The notes: generated by a model not told the origin, from the sequence alone. A stretch of DNA of 64,000 nucleotides from Dokdonella fugitiva (GCF_004342425.1 NZ_SLWQ01000001.1:763280-827279), one strand, 5' to 3'. Positions 53,126 through 62,091 are shown, numbered from the stretch's first letter. A program made the numbers and translations.

Positions 53126-53747
53126 ATGACGGATGCCGCACCGACCAGCCGCCGCCGCCTCGCCGAGATCGGCGCCCTGCTCGCCGAGCCCGCGCGCGCG
53201 GGCATCCTGCTCGCGCTCATCGACGGCCATGCGCGGCCGGCGGGCAAGGTCGCGGCGCTCGCCGGCATCGCGCCCGCGACCGCGAGCGCACACCTGCAGC
53301 GCCTCGTCTCCGGCGGCCTGCTCGCCGTGCACGCGCAAGGCAGGCATCGCTATTTCCACCTCGCCGACGAAGACGTCGCGCACCTCGTCGAGACGCTACC
53401 GCCACCTCGCCGGCCAGCTCGGCGTCGCGCTGTTCGAGTGCCTGCGCGGGCACGATGCACTCGAACTCGGCAGCGACGCGATCCGCCTCAACGCGGCGGG
53501 CGCGCGCTGGCTGCACGAGGCCGGCCTGTTCGACGACGACGACGAAGGTCTCGCGCTCGGCGGGCGCAGTTGCGTCGACTGGACCGAGCGCCGCTTCCAT
53601 CTCGCCGGCGCGCTCGGCAACCACCTCGCCTCGCGCCTGTTCGAGCGCGGCTGGCTGCGGCCGCGGCGTGATTCACGCGCGCTCGCGCTCGGCGCGCACG
53701 GCGATGCCGGCCTGCGCGCGCTCGGCATCGACTGGACGCGCCTCTAG
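53126..53747 (+). pseudogene. Frameshifted ArsR-family regulator
   Basis: The frame from ATG 53126 gives an ArsR winged helix (RRLAEIGALLAEPARAGILL, KVAALAGIAPATASAHLQRL, GGLLAVHAQGRHRYFHLADE, DVAHLVETL) and then turns into arginine/proline nonsense. From about 53395 the +1-shifted frame carries the rest of the same protein: RYRHLAGQLGVALFECLRG, LFDDDDEGLALGGRSCVDWT, FHLAGALGNHLASRLFERGW, to TAG 53747. Relatives have a linker of about 30 residues between the two parts, largely missing here, so an out-of-frame deletion near 53395 is the simplest explanation. The DNA-binding half might still be made. Confidence 0.8.
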
Positions 53748-53764
53748 CGCCACGACGACCCGGC

Positions 53765-54382
53765 TCAGTCGCGCGGCCGCCCGTCGCGGCATGCGCTCGC
53801 GGTGTCGGCGCGCGCGAAGTCGGCGGTCCAGTTGGTTTCCCAGGCATGGCCATCGTAGGAAAACGCCTGTTCCCAGCGCGCGTGCCCGTGGTCGACCTTG
53901 TCCCAGCGGAAGCGCACCTTGACCGGCCGGCCGTCGTCGACGTCCTCGCCGTAGAACTCGCCGCGCGCACCGTCGAAGCCGCCGACGACCGGGGTTTCGA
54001 GTCGGCCGCTCGTGCTGTTGATCCACCAGATCGACCACTGCTTCTTCGCGAGGTCATAGCTGCGCAGGGTGAAGCCGGCCCAGCCCTTGGTCGGGAAGCG
54101 GATCTCGTCCGCGGTGACGCGGCCGTCGAGGTACGGTGTCATGCACAACGTCGCCGGGAACGTGTCCCACTCGGTGCTGCCGACGCCGCGCGCCTTCAGT
54201 CGATGCTGCGTCGTGCGCCAGCCGCCCGCGAAGTATTCGAAGTCGTGCGCGCCGCCGGTACGCGCGGTCGTGTAGCCCGGCGGGTCCGGCAGCGACGGGG
54301 GCGACGTGGATGCGGATGCGGCCGTCGTTGCGGCGCATGCGGCCGCGAACGTCGCGCGGCGAAGGAACCGATGGCAGCGCAT
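53765..54382 (-). CDS. Secreted DUF1579-like protein
   Basis: A 205-residue protein with an N-terminal signal (FLRRATFAAACAATTAASAS). The core, HDFEYFAGGWRTTQHRLK, TEWDTFPATLCMTPYLDGRV and FTLRSYDLAKKQWSIWWIN, resembles DUF1579-type lipocalin-like proteins. WDKVDHGHARWEQAFSYDGH and ETNWTADFAR near the end are family-like. Function is unknown; a small hydrophobic ligand is possible from the fold. A TAGACT hexamer on the same strand lies 42 bases upstream of the start. Confidence 0.75.
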   Translation of the reverse strand: MRCHRFLRRATFAAACAATTAASASTSPPSLPDPPGYTTARTGGAHDFEYFAGGWRTTQHRLKARGVGSTEWDTFPATLCMTPYLDGRVTADEIRFPTKGWAGFTLRSYDLAKKQWSIWWINSTSGRLETPVVGGFDGARGEFYGEDVDDGRPVKVRFRWDKVDHGHARWEQAFSYDGHAWETNWTADFARADTASACRDGRPRD

Positions 54383-54492
54383 GGGAGACCTCGTGGTGGC
54401 GATGCGCGAGCCGCATCGCCGACGAGTCTAGTCGGGCGCTGTCCGCTGCCACGGTCCACTTCGCGCGCGGTCGATGGAGCCGATCGGCTGCG

Positions 54493-55236
54493 TCAGACGC
54501 GCCCCGCGCGCAGGTGGAAGTCCCAGCGCACGCGCCGCACCGCGTGCGGGTCGCCCCAGCCGCGCGTGATCTCGTCCTCGACCAGCGCGACCGGATCCTC
54601 GCCGTTCGCGGCGAGGTAGCGCTGCGTCGCCGACCACGAGCGCAGATAGGCGAGGAACTGCGCGAGCGTCCAGTCGACGTGCATGTCGAACGCCGGCACG
54701 TCGATCTCGTCGAACGGGAACGGCACGGTGCGATAGCCCTCGTCGATGTAGCGCCGCTCCGGCGGCCAGTACGGGCCGGTGAGATCGACGTAGAGGCGGT
54801 CCTTCGCCGCGTCGACCACAGGTGCCACGCTGCAGTCGGCATACGCCCACGCCGCGACGACGCCGCCCGGCACGAGCACGCGCCGCACTTCGGCGTGGTA
54901 GCGCGCATGGTCGAACCAGTGCAGCGCCTGCGCGACGGTGGCAAGGCCGGCGCTCGCGCCGGCGAGCGAACACGCTTCCGCAGGCTCGACGCGGTAGTCG
55001 ACGTTCGGCCGCGCCTCCGCATTGGCGATCTGCGCCGCGCTGGGGTCGGTCGCATGCACGCGCGCGAAGCGGCGTGCAAGCGCGACGCTCGCCTGCCCGT
55101 TGCCGCAACCCGCATCCCAGGCGAGATCGCGCGACGGCGCCTGCGAGGCGAGCCAGTCGAACAGCGCTTCGGGATAGGTCGGGCGCGCTTCGTGGTAGGC
55201 GCCTGCGTGGCCGGAGAAGTGATCCTTGAAGCTCAT
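54493..55236 (-). CDS. Class I SAM-dependent methyltransferase
   Basis: A 247-residue methyltransferase of the type found in putative tRNA/small-molecule methylases: FKDHFSGHAGAYHEARPTYP, SAM site LAWDAGCGNGQASVALA, HATDPSAAQIANA, ATVAQALHWFDHARYHAEVRRVLVPGG. The HWFD motif is characteristic of this subgroup. The substrate is unknown. The ribosome site is weak; 5' to it lies a REP-like block. Confidence 0.88.
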   Translation of the reverse strand: MSFKDHFSGHAGAYHEARPTYPEALFDWLASQAPSRDLAWDAGCGNGQASVALARRFARVHATDPSAAQIANAEARPNVDYRVEPAEACSLAGASAGLATVAQALHWFDHARYHAEVRRVLVPGGVVAAWAYADCSVAPVVDAAKDRLYVDLTGPYWPPERRYIDEGYRTVPFPFDEIDVPAFDMHVDWTLAQFLAYLRSWSATQRYLAANGEDPVALVEDEITRGWGDPHAVRRVRWDFHLRAGRV

Positions 55237-55250
55237 GACACCCGTGCAGG

Positions 55251-55271
55251 AGCGCACCCTGTGCGCGACCG
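55251..55271. repeat. REP-like repeat copy 2
   Basis: Identical over 21 bases to 51970-51990. A degenerate third piece (AGCGCACCCGGTGACCG) lies at about 55322-55338, and the gap ends with CGCGGTCACCCCGGGG near 55360, so a composite REP block fills most of 55241-55395. Confidence 0.65.
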
Positions 55272-55397
55272 TCACCTTCCAGTGTATCGCGTTGCGCGGC
55301 ACACGACACACCCATGCGCGAGCGCACCCGGTGACCGACGCCCGTCGTATCGCGGTGTCGCGGTCACCCCGGGGGGGCTCCTCAGGAAGCCGTGCCC

Positions 55398-55940
55398 TCA
55401 ACGCAGCACGCGCATTCCGCCTGGCGCGAGCCCATCCAGCGCATACGCGCCGACGCGCACGCGCACGAGGCGCAAGGTTGGCAGGCCGACCGCGGCGGTC
55501 ATGCGCCGCACCTGGCGGTTGCGGCCTTCGCGGATCGTGAGCCTGAGCCATGCATCGGGCACGGTCTTGCGGAAGCGCACGGGCGGGTCGCGCGGCCAGA
55601 GCCAGTCGGGCTCCGCCGCGAGTGCCTCGACCTCGGCCGGCAGGGTCGGGCCATCGGCGAGCACGACGCCGCGCCCAAGTGCGTCGAGCGCGGCCGCCGT
55701 CGGCGTGCCCTCGACCTGCACGAGATACGTCTTGGGCTGCTTGTGGCGTGGATCGGTCAGGCGATGCGCGAGCGCGCCGTCATCGGTGAGAAGCAGCAGG
55801 CCTTCGCTGTCGTGGTCGAGCCGTCCGGCCGGATAGACGTCCGGCACGTCGACGAACTCGGCCAGCGTGCGTCGCGGCGGCACGCTGCGGTCGGTGAACT
55901 GGCACAGCACGCCGTACGGCTTGTTGAGCAGGACGAGCAT
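55398..55940 (-). CDS. rluE: 23S rRNA pseudouridine synthase RluE-type
   Basis: A 180-residue RsuA/RluB/E/F-family pseudouridine synthase without an S4 domain. The catalytic aspartate is in [15 protein letters not shown], with [11 protein letters not shown] at the start and the C-terminal [25 protein letters not shown]. RluE modifies U2457 of 23S rRNA in E. coli; length and lack of the S4 domain fit RluE better than RluB or RluF. The start ATG 55940 gives the full catalytic domain. Confidence 0.9.
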   Translation of the reverse strand: MLVLLNKPYGVLCQFTDRSVPPRRTLAEFVDVPDVYPAGRLDHDSEGLLLLTDDGALAHRLTDPRHKQPKTYLVQVEGTPTAAALDALGRGVVLADGPTLPAEVEALAAEPDWLWPRDPPVRFRKTVPDAWLRLTIREGRNRQVRRMTAAVGLPTLRLVRVRVGAYALDGLAPGGMRVLR

Positions 55941-55990
55941 GCGCGCCGCCGGACGGCGCGTTCGCACGGGGCGACCGCGCCGGGATCACG

Positions 55991-56947
55991 TCAGTGCTTC
56001 TGCGCCTGGTCCGGCTGGCGGAAGATCGTGTCGGCACCGGGCTTGACGAACTTCAGCGTCATGCGATCCGACTCGCCGATCGCGAGGTACTTGTCCTTGT
56101 CCTTGTCGCCGAGCTGGAGCGTCGGCGGCAGCGTCCACACGCCCTTCTCGTAGTCCTTGGTGTCCTTCGGATTGGCGTTGATCTCGCTCGACTCGACCAG
56201 CCTGAAGCCCGCATCGGTGGCGAACTTCACGACCATGTCCTGCGGCAGGTAGCCCGAATCCTTGATCTTCCCGAAGTCCGCGTCCGGCGCGGCGCGGTGG
56301 TCGGTCACGCCGAGCACGCCACCCGGCTTGAGCACGTCGAAGAACGCCTTGAACTTCGCCTCGGCGGTGCCGCCGACGGCCCAGTTGTGCACGTTGCGGA
56401 ACGTGACGACGACGTCGGCCGAATTCGGCTCGCCGAGCACGGGCGCCTTGCCGTCGAACTCGACCGTCTTCGCTTCGCCGTAACGCTCGGCGTCGGCGGC
56501 GAAGCGCTGCTCGAGCTTGGCCTTGTCGCTCGCGGCCTCGCCGTCGGGCCGCGTCGGCTTGGCGACCGCGGCGATGTAGGTGCCGTTGCCCTTCATGAGC
56601 GGCGCGAGGATCTCGGTATACCAGCCCCCGCCCGGGGTGATTTCGATGACCGTGTCGCCGGGCTTGATGCCGAAGAACTCGAGCGTCTGCTTCGGGTGGC
56701 GATACTGGTCGCGCGCCTTGTTGGCGGCCGAACGCCAGTCGCCGGCGAGGATGCCGTCGAGCTTCGCGCCGAGCAGGTCGTTCGCAGCTTGCGGCGGCGT
56801 CGGCTGCTCGGGCTGGTCGGCCGGCGCGGGCGCGGCAGCTGGAGTCGCCGGTTGCGGCGTCGATGCGGCCGGTGCGGCGGGCTCGTTGGTGTTACCGCAG
56901 GCCGCGAGCGCGAGCGCGAGCGGAATCAGGCAGGCGAGCTTGTTCAT
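55991..56947 (-). CDS. Periplasmic lipoprotein with a methyltransferase-like fold
   Basis: A 318-residue protein. Residues 1-17 end in the lipobox LAAC, then a ~35-residue Pro/Ala linker. The rest is a class I methyltransferase-like domain: DTVIEITPGGGWYTEILAPL (where cytosolic enzymes have D/E-x-G-x-G), VVVTFRNVHNWA, FFDVLKPGGVLGVTDHRAAP. Export is odd for a SAM-dependent enzyme, since SAM is cytosolic; relatives are widespread and unexplained. KYLAIGESDRMTLKFVKPG closes the domain. It may bind another ligand. Confidence 0.82.
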   Translation of the reverse strand: MNKLACLIPLALALAACGNTNEPAAPAASTPQPATPAAAPAPADQPEQPTPPQAANDLLGAKLDGILAGDWRSAANKARDQYRHPKQTLEFFGIKPGDTVIEITPGGGWYTEILAPLMKGNGTYIAAVAKPTRPDGEAASDKAKLEQRFAADAERYGEAKTVEFDGKAPVLGEPNSADVVVTFRNVHNWAVGGTAEAKFKAFFDVLKPGGVLGVTDHRAAPDADFGKIKDSGYLPQDMVVKFATDAGFRLVESSEINANPKDTKDYEKGVWTLPPTLQLGDKDKDKYLAIGESDRMTLKFVKPGADTIFRQPDQAQKH

Positions 56948-57148
56948 GGCGTTCCTCGTGTTCGGTCGTACGCGGATTTCCCGGGGCCGCGAGGGTAGCA
57001 CAGCGCCTGCGCGGCCCGCGGCCATCCGCGCGCTGAACGGTGGCCGCTGCAGGTCACAACGCATTCACGCGCGCGGCTCCACCGTGTCCTCGCGAACGGC
57101 GCCGTCACGCGCGGCGATCGCATACGGAATCCTTGCAAGGAGAATCGC

Positions 57149-57316
57149 ATGTTGTACTACGCCATCGTGTTCCTGGTGATCGCGCTCATCGCGGGCGTGC
57201 TCGGTTTCGGCGTCGTCGCCGGCACCGCGGCCTCGATCGCGAAGATCCTGTTCCTCGTTTTCCTCGTGCTGTTCGTCGTCTCGCTGGTCATGGGCCGACG
57301 CGGCCCGGGCGTGTAG
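57149..57316 (+). CDS. DUF1328 small membrane protein (YtjA family)
   Basis: A 55-residue peptide: [55 protein letters not shown]. It is two hydrophobic helices split by GVVAGTAA, the DUF1328 signature, at the usual length. AAGGAG lies 8 bases before ATG 57149. The family is often induced by envelope stress, but the function is unknown. Confidence 0.93.
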   Translation: MLYYAIVFLVIALIAGVLGFGVVAGTAASIAKILFLVFLVLFVVSLVMGRRGPGV

Positions 57317-57324
57317 CGACACCC

Positions 57325-57348
57325 GCGGCGCGGGAAGGCCCGCGTCGC
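57325..57348. terminator. GC-rich hairpin between convergent genes, possible terminator
   Basis: GCGGCGCGGG pairs with CCCGCGTCGC (one G-T pair) around AAGG, just after the DUF1328 stop and before the end of the convergent secreted-protein gene. There is no T-run, so it is at best a rho-assisted end or stabilising hairpin. Confidence 0.35.
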
Positions 57349-57424
57349 GCAGGGCCGCCGCCGGTCGTGACGCGTGGCATTGGCCGCGCGCCGCGACCGG
57401 CAGGGCGAAGGCTTCCGTCGCGGG

Positions 57425-59074
57425 TCAGCCGTCGTAGCCGTTGCGGAAGATGAGATCGATCGGATTCGAAGGCGTCGCCATCAGCAGCACGGAGCCGTAC
57501 CCGTTGACCGATGCCGAGGCGAGGATGGTGCCGTCGGCGCCGATCCATGAATCGCCGCCGCGGTCGTACTGGCCGATGCCGGCACCGCCCGCGAGCGTGA
57601 AGTTGTTGATCGCCGCCTGCACGTTGCCGCTCGCGGTCGGCACGATCGCGATGTCGCCCGCACGCAGCACGCGGCGCGGCGCGGCGCCACGCTTGAGCAG
57701 CCACAATGCGTATTCGTTGCCGGGGCTCGTATAGGCCTCGAGCAGGATGTCGCCGTTGGCAAGCACCGCGCTCGCGCGCAGGTTCGACCAGGTGTGGTTT
57801 TCCTCCGGCGCATACGGCACGTCCGCGCCGATGATCGCGACCGGTTCCGGCGCCTGGCCCGGGCGCACGCGGAACAGGCCGGTCGGCGCCGCGCCGTCGC
57901 CGGTGCGCATGTTCGCCTCGAATGCGGCCCATTCGCCGGCTGCGGTCAGCGTGGTCTCGTCGATCGACGTGAAGGTCGCGTCGAGCCAGTGTGGAGAGTA
58001 GGCACCCGTGTCGCCATTCAGCGCGAGCGGATGGTTGCCGCCGGCGTCGTGGTGGAACAGCCCGCCGAAACTCGCGCCACCCTGGGCGAGGCGACCGGTG
58101 GCGACGAAGAACACGCGACCGGCGTCGGCGGGCTTGGGCGGGCCATAGAACGACGAGAAGTACGCGGTCGAGACGCCGAGATCGGGACCGAGCGCGCCGG
58201 TGACTTCGTCGGCGACGAGCGCGCGCGGCGCGCCGTCGCAGAGCTGCCAGATGCCTTCGCGCGAGTTGCTCGTCGAAAGGCGCGCGTAGACGTGGTCGTC
58301 GGCGCTCACCGCGAACGCCGCCAGCGAGCCGTTCCAGTCGGCCGGGAACGAGTCGCCGGCGACGAGCCCGGGCGACAGCGCGGGGTCGGTCGAGTCCTCG
58401 AGCGCGCAGGGCACGTTGCCGCTGCCCGGCACGTGCAGCACCACTACGTCGCGCGAAGCCGTCGTCGGCGTCGTCACCGTACCGACGAGCAGCGCGCGGC
58501 CACCGGCGAGCATGCGCGCGCCGGCGAACCCGGACGCGTTCTGGAAGCGCCAGCCGGCACCGAGTCCGGGTCCGAGCACGCTGTCGGTCAGCGCGCGCGC
58601 GATCTCGATGTTCTTCGTGCCGTCCCAACGCCACAGGCCCCAGCTCGCCTCTGGGTCGCCAAGCGCAGGATCGCCGGCACGGGCCGCGAACACGCGCTGG
58701 CCGTCAGGCCCCGCTTCGCTCCAGCCATTCACGTAGGAGAGGAACACGTGGCTGGCTTCGCCGGCGCCGCGGCCCGGGCCCAGCGCGCCGGTGACGCCGG
58801 TCTGCACGTAGCGCGTGAGCACGCCGTTGCGGCGCGCCCAGTAGCCGCTGCTCGCGCTCGGCGAACTCACGCGCAGACCGACCATGCCGGCACCGGCACT
58901 GCCGATCGAGGCGTCGGAGTACGAGCGGTCCACGCCCGCGGGCAGGTTTGCGGTGGCCACGCTGCCGGATTGCCCGGCGACCGCGCGCCAGGCCACGGCC
59001 TGCGCGTCGGCCGTCGGCGCGTGGGCCAGCGCGCATGCAATGGCGGTGGCAGCGACGGATGTATTGATCGACAT
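57425..59074 (-). CDS. Secreted beta-propeller-like protein with F-R-N-G-Y-D tail
   Basis: A 549-residue exported protein. Signal peptide MSINTSVAATAIACALAHAP, cleaved near TADAQA. The body has repeated units built on GALGPGRGAG, VLGPGLGAGWRF, GALGPDLGVS and ALSPGLVAG, each with VFFVATGR/HVFLSYVN-type strands. These resemble the DUF7453/choice-of-anchor propeller proteins of myxobacteria and xanthomonads. It ends in NPIDLIFRNGYDG, the third example of the aromatic-Gly-aromatic-Asp tail in the window. GAGGAA stands 8 bases before ATG 59074. Function is unknown. Confidence 0.82.
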   Translation of the reverse strand: MSINTSVAATAIACALAHAPTADAQAVAWRAVAGQSGSVATANLPAGVDRSYSDASIGSAGAGMVGLRVSSPSASSGYWARRNGVLTRYVQTGVTGALGPGRGAGEASHVFLSYVNGWSEAGPDGQRVFAARAGDPALGDPEASWGLWRWDGTKNIEIARALTDSVLGPGLGAGWRFQNASGFAGARMLAGGRALLVGTVTTPTTASRDVVVLHVPGSGNVPCALEDSTDPALSPGLVAGDSFPADWNGSLAAFAVSADDHVYARLSTSNSREGIWQLCDGAPRALVADEVTGALGPDLGVSTAYFSSFYGPPKPADAGRVFFVATGRLAQGGASFGGLFHHDAGGNHPLALNGDTGAYSPHWLDATFTSIDETTLTAAGEWAAFEANMRTGDGAAPTGLFRVRPGQAPEPVAIIGADVPYAPEENHTWSNLRASAVLANGDILLEAYTSPGNEYALWLLKRGAAPRRVLRAGDIAIVPTASGNVQAAINNFTLAGGAGIGQYDRGGDSWIGADGTILASASVNGYGSVLLMATPSNPIDLIFRNGYDG

Positions 59075-59230
59075 GATTCCAGTTCCTCGGCTCAGGGTTT
59101 CGGACGCGCGCAGCAACCCGCCGGCTGCACGCAGCCGGGTGTGTCGTCGTACGAGGGGTCGCGTAGTGTGCGCGCCGGTCATGCTAGCGTAGGCGGTCGC
59201 GCGCAGGCGGCCCGTTTCGTCATCGCCGCG

Positions 59231-59247
59231 GTAACGATTGGGTAACG
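59231..59247 (+). promoter_or_regulatory. Direct repeat GTAACG-N5-GTAACG, winged-helix operator candidate
   Basis: Two identical GTAACG hexamers (59231-59236 and 59242-59247) repeat with the 11-base period typical of OmpR/PhoB-type winged-helix dimers. The site lies 60 bases before a gene whose product begins with such a domain, suggesting autoregulation. Confidence 0.5.
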
Positions 59248-59307
59248 CGACCCGTCCATGGCTCCGCGAACCTGGCGCAAGCCGATGCCACGCTTCGAAA
59301 TTCGATC

Positions 59308-62016
59308 ATGACCGACGCCCCGGACCCGCACGCCCCGCCCGCCTACCGCTACCGTTTCGGCAGCGCCGAGTTCGACGAGGCGCGCTTTGAACTGCGCGTG
59401 GCCGACCTGCCGGTCGAAGTCGAGCGACGCGCGCTCGACGTGCTCGGCTACCTGCTGCGCCACGCGGGCGAGATCGTCACCAAGGAAGAACTGCTGCGCG
59501 AGGTCTGGGCCGGCCGCGTGACGGTCGACAAGGTGCTGCCGAACGCGATCGCCAAGCTGCGCCGCGCGCTCGGCGAGGCCAACGCGGAGCGCCTCGTGAC
59601 GCAGGCGCGCGTCGGCTACCGCCTCGACGGCGAGGTCGCGCGCGTCGCGGTCGGGCGCCGCATCGACAGCCGGCTCGACCTCGCGCCGGGCCGGCCGGTG
59701 CCCGGGCGGCCGAACTTCACCCTGCGCCGCCAGCTCGGCGCCAACCGCGGCAGCGAGGTCTGGCTCGCCGAGCAGGCGAAGACGCACGTGCTGCGCGTCT
59801 ACAAGTTCGGCGCCGACGGCGAACGCCTGCGCGCGCTCAAGCGCGAGGCGACGCTCGCGCGCGTGCTGCGCGAAAGCCTCGACGAGCGCGGCCGCTTCGT
59901 CGACATCATCGACTGGAATTTCGAGAACCCGCCGTTCTTCCTCGAATGCGAATACGGCGGCGACAACCTGCTCGAATGGTCGATCGCGTCGCTCGCCGCG
60001 ACCGGCACCGACGAGCGCCTCGCGCTGTTCCTGCAGGTCGCCGATGCGGTCGACGCCGCGCACGGCGTCGGCGTGCTGCACAAGGACCTCAAGCCCGCGA
60101 ACGTGCTTGTCGACGAGCGCGACGGCGCGCTGCACGTGCGCCTGACCGATTTCGGGAGCGGCCATCTGGTCGATCCCGAACGCCTTGCCGAACTCGGCAT
60201 CACGCGCCTCGGGCCGGCCACCGCGCGCGACGTCGCGACCGATTCGACCGCGGGCACCGCGCTGTACGTCGCGCCGGAGCTGTTCGCGGGGCAGGCGCCG
60301 ACCGTGCGCAGCGACGTCTATGCGCTCGGCGTCATGCTCTTCCAGCTGCTCGCCGGCGACCTCGCGCGGCCGATGGCGTCCGGCTGGGAGCGCGACGTCG
60401 ACGACGAACTGCTGCGCGAGGACATCCGCCTCGCCACCGACGGCGAGCCGCAACGCCGCCTCGCCAGCGCCGCCGAACTCGCCGCGCGGCTGCGCGGCCT
60501 CGCGGCGCGGCGCGACGCACGCTCGGCATCCGCGCAGGCCGAACGCCGCGATCGCGAGGCTCGCGAGGCGCTCGCGCGCAGTCGCGCGCGTCGTCCCTAT
60601 GCGATCGCGCTGCTCGGCGCACTGGCCGCCGGCCTCCTCGCCGCGCTCGGCCTGTGGATCGCCGCCTCGGGCGCGCGCGACGAGGCGCAACGCGAGCTCG
60701 CGCGCGCGAACGCGATCAACCGCTTCCTCAACGAGGACCTGATCGGCCGCTCGAACCCGCTCGTGCTGTCCAAGGGCGGCGACGCCTCGCTCAAGGACGT
60801 GCTGCTCGGCGCGCGCGCACGCATCGCGACGCGCTTCGCCGGGCAACCGCTGACCGAAGCGTCGATCCGCACCAGCCTCACGATGCTGCTCAACATGATC
60901 GAACGCCTGCCCGAGGCCGAGGACGAGGCGCGCCGCGCACTCGCGCTATACGAGCGCGAGGAAGGCGAAGCGAGCCTCGACGCGCTGAAGGCACGCACCC
61001 TGCTCGCGCGCCTGCTCACGCGCACCGGCAAGTTCGACGAATCGCTCGAGCACCTAAACGCACTCGACCGCCTGATCGGCGATTCGCAGGACCCGCAACG
61101 ACGCTTCCTGCGCGCGTCCGCATGGGGCATCTACGCGATGAACCGCGGCGACTACGCCAAGGCGCTGCCGGAATACCGCACCGCGATCCCGCTGCTGCGC
61201 GCGACCGACCCCGACAACGTCACCTTGCGCGATTCGATGCGCATGGACCTCGTCGGCGCGCTGACCCAGACCGGCCACCTCGACGAGGCACGCGCGGAAG
61301 GCGAATCCCTCATCGCCGAGGCGCGCGCGCGCGCCGACGACAACGGCCTCGTGATCGCGTTCGCGCAGGCCGCGGTCGCGCGCACGTACACGCAGGGCGG
61401 CGATCCGGCGAAGGCGCAGGAGCAGTTGCTCGAAGCGCAGAAGACGATCGTCGAGCGCCTCGGCGAGGACCACACGCGCAACCTGATGGTGCTGAGCGAC
61501 CTGTTCGACGTCGCGATGAAGCAGCGCGACTGGCCGCACGCGCTCGACTACGCGCAACGCGTGCACGAAGGCTTCCGCAAGCGGCTCGGCGCCGGGCACA
61601 ACGTCACCGCCGTCACGCTCGCGAACTGGGGCCAGGCGTTGTACGAATCCGGCGATGCGCGCGACGCCGCGGCGAAGCTGCAACCCGCCTACGACCAGCT
61701 CGCTGCGCAACTCGGCGCGAACAATCCGCAGTGCCAGGTCGCCGGCTTCTGGCTCGTCGCCGCCGAGATCGAACTCGGCCGCGTCGACGAAGCGATGCAC
61801 GGGCTCGACCGCCTCGACGCCAGCGCGCTCGAAGCCGGTGCCGCCGACGGCTTGTGGAAGGCGCGGCTGGATGCTCTGCATGGCCTGGCACTCGTCGCAC
61901 GCGGGGACCAGGCGGCGGCGCGGACGCGGCTGCGTGCGGCCCTCGCAGGCTTCGGCGAGGCGAAGGAATCCCTGCGCGACCGCACCGAACACGCGCTCGC
62001 CACCATCGGCACCTGA
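59308..62016 (+). CDS. Winged-helix / Ser-Thr protein kinase / TM / TPR fusion protein
   Basis: A 902-residue single protein. Residues ~14-108 are an OmpR/CadC-type winged helix (FGSAEFDEARFELRVADLPV...GRVTVDKVLPNAIAKLRRAL). A Hanks-type kinase fills ~135-390: ATP-binding Lys in LRVYKFG, catalytic loop HKDLKPANV (~257), DFG at ~281, APE-like VAPELFAG. A membrane helix lies at ~430-455. TPR repeats then run to the end and would be outside the cytoplasm. The fusion suggests that a periplasmic signal sensed by the TPR part controls both DNA binding and phosphorylation. Kinase residues look complete. Targets are unknown. The direct repeat at 59231 is a candidate binding site. Confidence 0.87.
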   Translation: MTDAPDPHAPPAYRYRFGSAEFDEARFELRVADLPVEVERRALDVLGYLLRHAGEIVTKEELLREVWAGRVTVDKVLPNAIAKLRRALGEANAERLVTQARVGYRLDGEVARVAVGRRIDSRLDLAPGRPVPGRPNFTLRRQLGANRGSEVWLAEQAKTHVLRVYKFGADGERLRALKREATLARVLRESLDERGRFVDIIDWNFENPPFFLECEYGGDNLLEWSIASLAATGTDERLALFLQVADAVDAAHGVGVLHKDLKPANVLVDERDGALHVRLTDFGSGHLVDPERLAELGITRLGPATARDVATDSTAGTALYVAPELFAGQAPTVRSDVYALGVMLFQLLAGDLARPMASGWERDVDDELLREDIRLATDGEPQRRLASAAELAARLRGLAARRDARSASAQAERRDREAREALARSRARRPYAIALLGALAAGLLAALGLWIAASGARDEAQRELARANAINRFLNEDLIGRSNPLVLSKGGDASLKDVLLGARARIATRFAGQPLTEASIRTSLTMLLNMIERLPEAEDEARRALALYEREEGEASLDALKARTLLARLLTRTGKFDESLEHLNALDRLIGDSQDPQRRFLRASAWGIYAMNRGDYAKALPEYRTAIPLLRATDPDNVTLRDSMRMDLVGALTQTGHLDEARAEGESLIAEARARADDNGLVIAFAQAAVARTYTQGGDPAKAQEQLLEAQKTIVERLGEDHTRNLMVLSDLFDVAMKQRDWPHALDYAQRVHEGFRKRLGAGHNVTAVTLANWGQALYESGDARDAAAKLQPAYDQLAAQLGANNPQCQVAGFWLVAAEIELGRVDEAMHGLDRLDASALEAGAADGLWKARLDALHGLALVARGDQAAARTRLRAALAGFGEAKESLRDRTEHALATIGT

Positions 62017-62052
62017 GTCGCAGCATCGACCGACGCGCCCGCGCGGAGGTGC

Positions 62053-62058
62053 TAGCAT
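62053..62058 (+). promoter_or_regulatory. Candidate -10 element (TAGCAT)
   Basis: GGTGCTAGCATCC lies 33 bases before ATG 62092, in the 75-base gap after the kinase gene. It resembles the TAGACT hexamers elsewhere in the window. Confidence 0.35.
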
Positions 62059-62091
62059 CCAGTCGATCAGCCGGGGCGAGGGAGGAGTTCC

